Source: Rhinopomastus cyanomelas
Taxonomy: Eukaryota; Chordata; Aves; Bucerotiformes; Rhinopomastidae
Length of the DNA: 64,000 nt
Assembly: GCA_013400115.1 (NCBI GenBank)
Contig: VXBP01002354.1
Location: 806,001-870,000, forward strand
Direction of reading: 5' to 3'
Under the pieces are notes generated by a model. It saw nothing but the letters and a program-made list of their open reading frames with translations. It searched no databases and had not been told where the DNA came from. Below are positions 32,246-43,130 of this stretch, piece after piece. The position numbers and the translations under genes are program-made. Position 1 is the first letter of the stretch, and each line of letters opens with the position of its first letter.

Positions 32246-35200
32246 CAGTGGATTTAGATTGTTCTGACACTAGATCTTATTTCAGAAACTCGCTGTTATA
32301 TTTTGGTTGTGTCTTTGCCTTCCCCAGTTAAACCAACACGTATTTACGGGCCTGAGCTACCACAGTCTGCGTATGCTCTGCAGGTGACACTGCACTGCCA
32401 GGTCCTTGCCTCTCTCTTAAGGCAGACCTCTCGGCTGTGTCTCGGGCTGTGCGCCGTGACGAGTGTGACCGCAGTGAGAACCCTGCACTACCCTGTCTCC
32501 CTCACTACTGGAGCAGGTAGATGGTGGTGCCATGGCTGGAGCAAGGAGAGGTGGGATTGCAGCTTCTACACGATTAATGTGCACAGCCTGGTACTTGCCT
32601 TGGAGCGAGCGGCCGTGCGTTGGGTGTAAGTGTCGAGCCCCTGAAATAATTCCAAGAGGAAATGGAGTTCCTTATGTATGGTGCTCAGGTTCCTTCATCC
32701 TTAGTCCTTAGACAATTGACCTGACTGAAACTGCTTTGGCTCAGAAGATGTTAGATCATTCTTTGCAGGAAAAGCCATCCCTTTGCTGATTTAAGTATCT
32801 GATATAATTCTAAGATGGAAGGTCATCCTGTGAGGTAATCGGCTGTGTCTGAAGGCTCGAGAAGATGAGCCCTTTCCGCTAGCCATAAAGTGATGAGCAG
32901 TGCGAAGTGGAAATCAGCACGACAGGTCTTTGTGCTCTAACTCTAGCAGACTGTTGGAATTCAAGTTCATGATAATGTTACCAGGGGCCCCCAGTACATT
33001 CCAGTAGTCCTCAGAAGTTCTGCCGTGCCAGGCGCTGCACGCGTTTCCATTTGCACTCTATGATTTCACGTTGCAGTCGCAGCAATGTACTCCGCTCCTT
33101 ACTCTTCCATGCCCTAGTCCTGGCAAGGCTAACACTCTTCTATGGCACAGTAGGGTTAGTCCCATCTAGGCTGGGAATGTCGGTGAAGATACTCTCTCTG
33201 TATCTTCCATACCTGACGGCTTTCGGCTTCCTTTCCCCCGTCTCACTTTACTCTCATGTCTGGTGACTCTGTTCTGTTACTCCCTGATGTCCTGCTTTTC
33301 CTGGATGCCGAGTGTCAGCTGAGTGCGATTCCAGACAACGTCCCTGGCGCAGAAGGATGGGATGTTATTTTCTGACATGAAGATCCCATTAATGGGATGG
33401 GAGAACCAGCATTTTTCCACTCCAGTCCTTTGTGTGCTGCTTCCTTCATTGACTCCTGCTTCTGCTGTCTTTCCCATCTTTCTTCTCGCGTGAACGTCAG
33501 GGCAATGGGTCTGAGTAGAGCCACAGAACAAGCGAAGACCAAGTGCAGTCCCCTGCAAGCATACTTTTTGGCCCTGTCTGGATGATTTACACCTTCTTAC
33601 AGGGGGTATGTGCTTTTCACCCCTTCGGTAGGCTGAAGGGATGCGTCCTTTGGTGCACATAGCTGCTCTAGCTGAGGCAGAATGCCAGAGCGATAGAGTC
33701 AACTCTTGAAACGCTAACTCAGCTGCCAAGCTCCTCCACACTTCGACCGTTCTGTCTGTTCTGTCCATCTGAAACCTTGTTGACTCCTCTCCTGTGTGTA
33801 GGGTACAGGGCTCCAGACAGATTCCCTCCCTCCTCCGCCCTAAGCCAGATGAGATCCATCAAGCCTTCATTTGAGTGGACAGGCCAGCTTGATGAATGAG
33901 CCAGCAAGGAGGGGCCATCTGGTCAGCTCGTTGTCCTCTTCTAGGCATCTTTAGGCTCTTCTTCACCCCTGCAGTGTTCCTAGCATTTAGCGTTTTGTAG
34001 CTGGCAGCGCTTCTTTGGGAGCACTTCTGTTCCAAAGGCTGTTCAACCTCTCAGTCCTGTTCTAGTGCAGCTCTCTGGCGACAACTTCTTTTCAAGCCTC
34101 ATGAAACCAATGTTTCCGACAACTACAGAGGGGTTGCAGACGCACCGAGGAAGACCAGACTTACTTCTGCAGCATCACCTCCTTGCAGAGAGCATCTTCT
34201 TGTCATCACAGGAGTCAAGCACAACCGCACAGCTATGCCAGGACGCTCGTGTAAACGTGACCCAGCCCTGAGCAGCAGAAGACGGCGGCGAGGAAGCGCA
34301 GGGCGATGCTGTGTGCACCTGGCACGCCGTCACGCACACACGGCCAGCGAGACGTTTGCTTCGCTCGCCCTCAGCTCATTCTTCGTGCTGCCAGCACCGT
34401 AATGGCGCCAGCGTGTCGGCTGTGTTCCGTTTTATAAGTCAGACTAATGAGGAACCAGATGCGACCCGAGCCAGAAAGACGTGAGGTCAGTGCTGTGCTC
34501 CCCGTGTACGATGGTGCTCGTGCTCGGGGTGGGGAGACGGGTTGGGCTGCTGTGAATTCTCCTGCTGTAGGAGTGGCATCCTGCTCAGATGGTGGAACGT
34601 ACCCACCTCTCCTCCTCCCCCTTATCTCTTTAATTCCATAATAAAACTAAAGAGAAGTGAGCAACACTGCCACGATTTTAACAGCCTCAGTAAGGGGTAG
34701 AAGGTTACAAAAGCAAAACAGAAGAGGCAAATAATTTAGTCAGCAAATTAGCATGAGAAGAAGTCTATTCCAGCAATACTATGGAACGTGGATAAAAGAA
34801 ATAGCAGAGATTAAAACAAGTCGGGACTTCACTGTGACTTCATTCCAGACGCATAATGGGGGAAATAATCGTTCAATTAGCATCTCAAAACGGAGCTACT
34901 TAGGAGACAGAAGGGTGTTTTCCTTAATCAGTTCAGATCTTCTCAACTAAGTCCTGTCAGGACACCACTAGGATCCGCAGCACCGTCTCTCTGGAATTTG
35001 TTTTCCCGTGAAACACAGCTCCAACAGCCTTCCAATTCTTAAGGGTTCACCAAGAGCTTTAAGAACACAGTCCTTGAAAGCTGACAGCCCCGTGAAAAGG
35101 ACTTGAGAAGAGGTTTGTGTAAATAAGTGAGGGCTGCGTGCGCAGAGATCAGCGCCTGGGGTTTCAAGATGCCAAGGCACCGTTTCTCCTTCCGTGGGGG

Positions 35201-35609
35201 TCTGATTCCTCCACCACTTTCTGGCAAGCAGCCGCTCCTGTAGTGAAGCCGATGGGTTGAGTGATGTCCTCCTGTTGAAGGTTCTGGTGGGGCCCCGCGC
35301 CGCCCGACGGACACGTGCTGTGTCTTGGGCAGCCCCCTCTGTTGTCGCCTCACTGCTGGGTTTTGCTCTGAATGTCTGGATTTCCTCTGGAAGCACCAGT
35401 CAGTAACTGTGGCCCGGGACAGTTGTCCTGCCTCTTCTCTGTGCCGTGTACGTTTCCCGGTTGCTCTCATGGAGTTTCTTCTCATTTGGGGTGGAATTTG
35501 GTGTAGCATGTTTTCAATATAAGCTGTTGGGGAGGACTGGCAATTAATTCATTAGTCGCTGTAATTGTACTTTAATTTTGTCAATTAATATCAATTATAG
35601 CAGCTTTAC

Positions 35610-35815
35610 AGTATCTGAAGAGGGCCACAGGAAAGCTGGGGGAGGGCTTTTGGCACAGATGGTAGTGAGAAGGCAAGAGGAAAGGGGTCCAGACTTGAAG
35701 AGGTTGATTGAGGTTGGACATGTGAAACAAACTCTTTGCTGTGAGGGTGGGGAGATGCTGAAACAGGTTGCCCCCCGCAGCTGTGGCTGCCCCATCCCTG
35801 GCAGTGCTGAAAGGC
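35610..35815 (+). mobile_element. CR1 LINE fragment, sense half of a composite
   Basis: 'gaagagggccacaggaaagc' through 'attgaggttggacatgtgaa' to 'gctgccccatccctggcagt' matches the older CR1 subfamily also seen at 48224-48599. It runs straight into an antisense CR1 at 35816. Confidence 0.8.
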
Positions 35816-35965
35816 AGATTGGCCAGGAAAAGACCTGTGGGATCACCAAGTCCAACCATCTCCCCTACCTTACAAGGTCACCCATAAACTAGATCCCTCA
35901 ACATCTCATACAAATGATCTTTAAACACGTCCAGGGATGGGGACTCAGTCCAGTGCCTGTTCCAG
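35816..35965 (-). mobile_element. CR1 LINE fragment, antisense half of a composite
   Basis: 'ggccaggaaaagacctgtgg' (tail) then 'accttacaaggtcacccata' and 'ccagggatggggactcagtc' is a CR1 3' end in reverse orientation, joined to the 3' part of the sense copy before it. Confidence 0.8.
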
Positions 35966-37427
35966 GAGCAGTGTTCAAGGATGTGTGGCGTTTCTCCAGC
36001 CGAACTCTGAAGTCACCGTGACCAGGGCGTCTCTCTTCAAGGTACAAGAGAGGCAGAGCTTTTATTCTGTTGGTTAGAGGGGGTTTTGGTACCGTTTACA
36101 GTGTTTTCCCATCAACTTCGGATTTTGCGGTTTGTGTGGGTGGCCTTGTTGTAAAATGAGTCACTTTGTTGGTCTTCATTTAATTCTCTCTAATTAGGAT
36201 GTATTCTGTTTGGCAAGCATCCAGTAATTAGTGATATATTTGTGTAATTATTAGCATTTAATATTTATGTGATAAATATGCCTAGAAGGCGATCCGGTGA
36301 GAGGAAGGAAAGAGGTGGGGGCCATGACTTTAGTGAAGGCGAAGATCCCGCGCACCGAGCCCAAGGCAGGGAGGACACGGAGTGCCTGTGTTGACCTGTC
36401 TAGTCGGGGGAGAGAGTTTGCATATCCTGAAATGATAGGATGTGCCTGCGTGGTAATCAGTGCTGATTATAGAGGGAGTGAAGAAGGGCCCCTGTTTGAA
36501 GTGAGATAATAAGCCAGCTTGTTAGGGAGAGATAAATACAAGAACTTCAAGAAAAGGACCAGATGTTTGCTCGGTGGTGTTGAAAAGGAAGAGCTAGTGG
36601 GGTGTTTCGAAGGTAGCAGACGGGTGCGTGGCCACGGTGTCTCTGGATGGGTTCTGTACATCGAGTACATCAGCTGTCGTCTCTGGAGCGCTGGACGTGT
36701 CGTGAACGTCAGCACAGAGTTTGTTCTTGCTTTCTTAAAAACACAGAGCTTCTGGGGTTCCTGTTTGCTTGGGAAACTGATTCAGTCTAAAGTTAAAGCT
36801 GAAATTTGGGTTATAGGAAATAATGAGAGATCTTGTTTCGTGTAGCCCTTCGAACTTGTCACCCTGGCTTTGTGGAGGGCCGTCGCGTCACGCCCTGTAA
36901 CGTTTTCATCCATTACGTGGGGCCCTGCTGTAAATGATCCAGCATCCACGATGAAGCCGTTGCGACCTAAGACCGCTTGCCAGCAGTGATGGTTTTATGG
37001 TGACAGACCTGCTCTGGAGGTCAGGTTGGCTCTGTTCAGCGTGGCTACAGGTTAGCCATACGGCGCTGGACAAGCCGTTTGATCCCTGTCAGTAAGCTGC
37101 TCCTCACATGTGACACCAGCGGCACCAGTTAGCAGCTCCCTGTGGATTGGGAAAGACTGAGATTTTTCAAGAGTGCATTACAGTGTCTTTGGGTTCTTCT
37201 GAAAGCCCCAGGTGGGAAACATGCAGAAGTTACTCCGCAGTGCAGGGAAGGAAATGGTCCGAAGGAAAAATATAATGGTATCTGTAGCCAAGGCTTCATT
37301 GTGTCTTTGATAAGAAGCTGGATTACTAGATACAGAGAAAGGTTCTGCACAGCTCTGTACAGCTTTATCTGTCCCACCACGTCACAGCTTCTGTCTGTGT
37401 ACTGTTTTCTGTGTTTAAATGAGAAGC

Positions 37428-37978
37428 ACACAATCATTCAGCTTGGATAAGACCCCTGGGATCATCAAGTCCAACCAGCAACCCTACCCTACAAGGTCAC
37501 CCCAGCACCACATCTCAGCCACTTTTCAACACCTCCAGGGATGGGCACTTAGCCCCCACCCTGGGCAGCCCATCCCGGGGCCTGACCACTCTCTCAGGAA
37601 GAATTTCTTCCTGATGGCCAGTCTGACCCTCCCCTGTTGGAGCTGGAAGCCCTTCACTCTGCTTCTGTCACTGTGACCTGTGAGCAGAGCCCAGCACCAG
37701 CATCTCTGCAGGGTCCTTTCAGAGAGCTGTAGAGAGCGATGAGGTCTCCCCTCAGCCTCCTCTTCCTCCAACTAAACAGCCCCAACTCTCTATCTCTCCC
37801 CATCACACTGATTCTCCAGCCCCTTCCCTAGCTTTGTTGCCCTCCTCTGCCCTCATTCCAGCCCCTCAATGTCTCACTTATACTTGAGGTGCCCAAAGCT
37901 GGACCCAGTACTCAAGGTGCGGCCTCACCAGTGCTGAGCACAGGGGGGACAATCCCCTCCCAGCTCCTGCTGGACCCA
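37428..37978 (-). mobile_element. CR1 LINE, 550-bp antisense copy
   Basis: The 3' tail is at 37428-37470 ('tcaagtccaaccagcaaccc'), then 'ccaccctgggcagcccatcc', 'agcatctctgcagggtcctt' and 'tgcccaaagctggacccagt'. It ends near 'cccagctcctgctggaccca'. It carries the CR1 region that aligns with the branch-point segment at 6320-6348. It is 5'-truncated and lacks an intact ORF2. Confidence 0.92.
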
Positions 37979-38194
37979 GAAGAAGAAACAGGGTTTTATA
38001 ACAAATGAACCTTCTCTTTTTGTGCTCGTCTTCTGCTGATGTGAAAGACCAAAGGGTGCTGTTGGTGAAAACTTGATGGAGTTGTGATGCAGCAGAGCTA
38101 CTTGCTTCAAAACTTTGTGTGAAGAACTTGGCCTTTTCTAGACTGAATCATTCTTCTCAATCTTTTCTTTGTCCCAGTAAGGAAACCTGCACCC

Positions 38195-38278
38195 GTCCCT
38201 GCACAGGATGGGGGGGGGTGTAACTGCATGAACTTGAAGGTCCCTTCCAGCCTAAACCATTTATAATCCTGTGGAGTT
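38195..38278 (+). mobile_element. CR1 LINE, short 3'-end fragment
   Basis: 'gtccctgcacaggatggggg' with a run of nine G, then 'aacttgaaggtcccttccag' and 'cctaaaccatttataatcct' form a diverged CR1 tail in sense orientation. Confidence 0.7.
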
Positions 38279-39229
38279 CAAGTGCATGTCCACCTGTGTT
38301 CCTGCAGACCTGCTCTGGTTCTCGCTTATCCGACTGCGTCAGCTAGTTTGGAGCTTGTGGCTGCGCCAGGTTTTCGCTGTGGTGTTTACGTCGAGTGTGG
38401 AAATGTCCTCAGAGTCTCTGGAACGTTTCACTTGAGAACTCTTCAGAGTGCATTTCCCTCCCCCCAGACAGGTGATTCGTTTCCTCACGTGCTGACATCC
38501 CTTCCCTGGGTGCGCTCTGGTGTTCCCTGCCTTTCAAGTGGCCATTTGTCTTCACTGTAGGAGACACGTCCTCGTCGAGCGCAGCGCAGGCAGTCTGTGC
38601 CTACTCTGGGTGTAGGACAGAGCTATAAATTACTGCCATTAGTGGCCTGATGATAACAAATTGTTATTGTTGTGTGTCATTTGCATACGAGAACGACTTC
38701 AGAAAATCGTTACCATGCTGCCGTGTGCCCAGGGGCGATCTCACACCGTCGCGTTGCAGTCTTCCAGCTCCTGGTGACACTTACAGCAACGTCCGGGCAC
38801 TCCTTTCAGCGCTCGCACAGGCGTCGTGTCGGGGAAGTGAGTGGGACCTTGGTAAGCATAAGGACTGCAGCATCCAGCACGTCTTAAAATCAGGGCCACA
38901 ATTTACTCTTAAGTGGCACCAGCTCAAGAAAACGTTCAGACAAGAGAATTTTTTAGATTTATTTTCTGACCTAAAACACCTCAGCCAACCCGTCATGTTT
39001 CACTTCCAGAGCTCTCTGGCCGAGGGTACGCGCTTTCATAGTCAGTTGTTGTGTCGGAGGTGTAAGCCCCATAAAGTCGTCATTTTGTAATGGAAGTGCT
39101 GACAAGACCTTTATTAGGCCAGTGCAAACAGGCTGCATCCCAGTAGGGGCTGGTTGGGTTTTAACAGGCTGTGGTTGCTTTCTGCTGCTGTATTTCAAAC
39201 GGAGCATTGTAGGAAAAAAGTCACACAAG

Positions 39230-39415
39230 TGCCCTGGAGTGGCTGGAACAGGCTGCCCAGGGACGGGGTGGAGGCACCATCCCTGGACCTGTTCAACGAG
39301 CAGGCAGACAGGGTGTTTCAGGAGATGGGTTAGTGGTTCGGGGTTGTAGGGTGGACGGTGGCACTTGATGATCTCGAAGGTCTTCTCCAACCCTGATGAT
39401 TACACGGCTCTGTGA
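39230..39415 (+). mobile_element. CR1 LINE, older-subfamily 3' end
   Basis: 'gtggctggaacaggctgccc', 'ggcaccatccctggacctgt' and 'gatctcgaaggtcttctcca' with a final 'ccctgatgatta' mark a diverged CR1 end in sense orientation. Confidence 0.8.
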
Positions 39416-41037
39416 ATTCAGCTCTCTGATTGTTGCAGCAAAGCTCCAGTGTGGTTGGTCCGTCAGAGTCCGGAGCCGGTTTCCAAGGACCATTACTTGC
39501 TCCAGCAGCAGAATGTTTTAAATTCTAACCACACGCAGGTACCTGCTCCGTGTAGTGTGGGAACAGCCAAGACAACAGCGGGATGGAGGAGTGGATGTTG
39601 AGTTGCTTAGAGTAAAACTCGGTGCCAAGAACACCTCGCATTTGAAAAGGAAGCGTTCTTGCCTGAGTTTTGTTTCTCTTGCTGTAGCATTCGTAGTTTA
39701 CACACCAGAGAGAAAGATTCACTTCAGACATCTGCGATTGTCTTTGCAGGCGTGAAGGCTGAACTTCTCCAGACCCTAGAAGTCACTAAAATAAGAACCG
39801 AAAGATGTTGATGAAGTGAGGAAGAGCACAGGATGGAATTCTTGGAGCTCTTCCATCCCCTAACAAAAGTGCTGTAAATCCAGTGCATCTGCTTGAGATG
39901 CAGCTTTGCACATCAGAGAGTCAGCGTCTCGGGTAGAACTCGCAGTGACCCGCGGGGCTTCGGCACCCGTCCTTCACTGCTTTGCCTCTTAGACTGCGCT
40001 TGTACGTGTGAATTCGTAGAGGGAATAAGAATCCATTATCCCGAAAGAGAAGCACAGATGGCAAAGCCTTGGGATATTTTGGCTGGTGTTTTTTAAGTCT
40101 CTGCAGCATGTTGTTGGGAACCGGTGTCACAGTGATGGCGAGTTCTCGGCTCAGACGTGAGCTGCAGCCGTTGTTTTGTCGGAGCTCTGTAAGGCACAGC
40201 GCTAGTTTCCAAAACTTTTTGGGTGAAATAGCAGGATAATAGAATTAACTAGAATATGTAGATTTCAAAAATGATCCATCAGGCTATGCAAATTGCTGTG
40301 TTAATAATGTATTTTTAATGCTGAGCACAGTTGACAGCCATTTCATCTCTCTCTCTAAACGGGCGCTTGGCAACCCGCATTAATCCGTGCGTCTTACAGA
40401 TGTAGCGCTCGGTGCACATGCCATGTCGAGATGTGCTCCCAGGAAAGGAAAGCGTGTCAAAGCAGTGTCATTATTAGTAAACAAGCGTGTGGCTGGCTCG
40501 TTGAGTACGGGAGAGAAAAACGAGAGGCACAAGCCAGCGCCACTGCATCTTCGCTGTCTTGCGTCTTCGCCGGCCTGAATTTGCTTCAGATGATGGGAGT
40601 GTCAGTCGTAGCTGGCACCGGGGGATTCAGAGGAGATAAGCGGCGTGACGTCTCAGCGGGTGAGATTACAGTCAGGTATGTCGGGTAGAGTTCAGACTGC
40701 TGTGATAATCGTGTCGCTTTCAGACCGGCCTAGAAGCCGGAGCTCCCTGCTCTGACTCGCAGTGGCTGCGCTTGAGAAACGTTGAGAGGTGCTGCGTCCT
40801 AATTGTTTCTCTACCCTATTTATTTCTCTCTGTTCTTCTCCAGTTTTATTCTCTCAGCAGACTCGCTTCGAAAGAAGTATTTCGTCAGCGGGGACTTTCA
40901 GTCCTTCCTGCAAGGGGTTAAAAACCCAAGGTACAAACACGAGTTGCTGTTAGACTGCGGGTGACCAGACAGATGGGTTTGATTATAGCTCCGCCGGACT
41001 AAAGGTCAAAGGGAACTTTCAGAATACTTAAGAGACA

Positions 41038-41120
41038 ATTATCTAAAGTTCAGACTTTTCCAAAGGACTAGAACTAGAAATTACACAGACTATTATCTAA
41101 AGTTCACACTTTTCAAAGGA
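41038..41120. repeat. Imperfect 30-bp direct repeat, 54-bp offset
   Basis: ATTATCTAAAGTTCAGACTT at 41038 recurs as ATTATCTAAAGTTCACACTT at 41092. Including the following TTCCAAAGGA / TTCAAAGGA, the two units differ by one substitution and one base of length. It is not part of a recognised CR1. Confidence 0.75.
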
Positions 41121-41251
41121 AAAAGGGAGGAGGGAATGCTTATTTCATCACTTTGCTGCTAAATTCTCTGGGTTCCTTTTTTTATTTTGTCAAGAATTTA
41201 TTGACTGCCAGTTCTGCATCACTGTAGCATCAAGGTGGTTGTTCTGTCCTA

Positions 41252-41636
41252 GAGTCGTGGAATCATTCAGGTTGGAAAAGACCCCTGGGATCAGCAAGTC
41301 CAACCATCACCCCTGCTCTGCAAGGTCACTCCTAAACCAGATCCCCCAACACCACATCTAGGAAGCAACTTTTAAACTCATCCAGGGATGGGGACTCAAC
41401 CCCACCCTGGGCAGCCCAGTCTAGGGCCTGACCACTCTCTCCGGGAAGAATCTCTTCCTGATGGCCAGTCTAACCCTCCCTCCCCTGTTGGAGCCTGAAG
41501 CCCTTCCCTCTGCTTCTGTTGCTAATGACCTGTGGGAAGAGCCCAGCACCAGCATCTCTGCAGGGTCCTTCCAGAGAGCTGTAGAGAGCAATGAGGTCTC
41601 CCCTCAGCCTCCTCCTCCTCAAACTAAAGAGCCCCT
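41252..41636 (-). mobile_element. CR1 LINE, antisense copy
   Basis: 'gtcgtggaatcattcaggtt' (tail), 'ccaccctgggcagcccagtc', 'ctctctccgggaagaatctc' and 'agcatctctgcagggtcctt', ending at 'aaactaaagagcccc'. It is close in sequence to the copy at 15864-16350. Confidence 0.92.
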
Positions 41637-42604
41637 AAGTGGCAGATGTGCCACGATGGGGGGGTGACCTCCTGTGGTGCAGGAGAGGCAGTTTGATCAG
41701 CTCAATTTTTATAGCACAAAAAACTTTCTTGTTTGAATCTCTTGCTGTCGTCAGAGTTGATAGCAGCCATCAGTCTGCTCCTTTGGAGACGTCGCCAGTG
41801 GTTGACGTTCATGAAAAGCAGGTCAGTTTGAAGTGACTGCTTCATCGCCCACATGGTCTGGCTGCCACAAATGGGACAAAAAGTGCCGCAAAGCGACAGC
41901 TCTGTGTTTTCAGATGGTTGTAGAAGCCTTCTACTTGGAGTGAACATCAGTGCCTTTACCGCACACGTTTAGGCAAAGGGTCTTCCTTGGGAGCTGCTGT
42001 TAGCAGGGTTTGGCACGAGGTGGTCATCAAGGACGGTGGTCTAGTGCTCGTGTAAAATCGTACACGAGACAGTCACGCGTATGAACGTCTGTCCGTGTAC
42101 GAGCGCCCCTAAAATCGCAGCTGGTGTGTGTAAACACGTCCGTGTGGAAAAGACTGCCATCTGCTAACAACTGGCAAATTTATAGCTTGTAAACTCGATC
42201 GGGGTCTGTTTGCATCGGGTTCCTTTAAAAAATGTCTGAGACAGGAACGAAAAAGCCCCAAGTTGAGAGACATCACAGCTGGGCTGTGAGAACTGGGTTG
42301 CTGAGGCAGTTTGTTGGTCTTGTTTCAGCTGTGTGATACCTCCAGTCAAGGTTGGGTTTGATGAAGGTTGGGTTTGTAGCTTATGCAGTGTCTACACAGA
42401 CTTTCTGAGAGATCTGCATGTCTTTGGGATGCTCCATGTCTTCCTAGATCCCACTGTTTCTCTGCAGCTAGGTGTGAATTTTCCAGAAAAGCAGCACTGC
42501 ACATCTGTTGAAAACTCTGTTCTGTGTTGTAACGTCTCCAGTACTGAACAGTAAGTTTTTCCTGCAGCACAGAGGTGAAGTGATAACTGTGCAGTGAGCT
42601 GAAG

Positions 42605-43130
42605 CGGTTCTCCTCTGGCTTGGCTCTGCTGTGCTGAAGAGAGCATCTGGAATCCTGTGTCCAGTTCCGGCCCCCTCAGCTCCACAGAGCTGCTGCAGAG
42701 AGCCCAGCGCAGAGCCACAGGGGTGATGGAGGGAGGGGAGCATCTCCCTGCTGAGGAAAGGCTGAGGGAGCTGGGGCTCTGGAGCTGGGAAAAAGGGAGC
42801 CTGAGGGGTGACCCCATGGCTGTTGATCAATGTGTGAAGGGTGGGTGTGAGGAGGATGAAGCCAGGCTCTGCTCAGGGGCACCCAGTGACAGGACAAGGG
42901 GCAGTGGGTGAGAGCTGGAACACAGGAGGTTCCACATCAGTGTGACAAAGCACTTCTTCCCTGTGAGGGTGATAGAGCCCAGGGGGGTTGTGGAGTCTCC
43001 TTCCCTGGAGCCATTTAAAACCCTCCTGGCCCTGTTCCTGTGTGACTGGATCTAGGGTACCCTGCTGTGGTGGGGGGATGGGACTGGATGATCTTTCAAG
43101 GTCCCTTCCAATCCCTCATGTTCTGTGAAT
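42605..43130 (+). mobile_element. CR1 LINE, young-subfamily copy
   Basis: It begins in the last part of ORF2 ('agagcatctggaatcctgtg') and keeps recognisable ORF2-end words (EHLPAEERLRELGLWSWE in the frame at 42657-42911). It proceeds through 'gtgaccccatggctgttgat' and 'gttgtggagtctccttccct' to the tail 'gatctttcaaggtcccttcc' and a terminal 'atgttctgtgaa'. It is 5'-truncated and inactive. It is highly similar to 5770-6348 (reversed) and 62572-63115. Confidence 0.93.
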
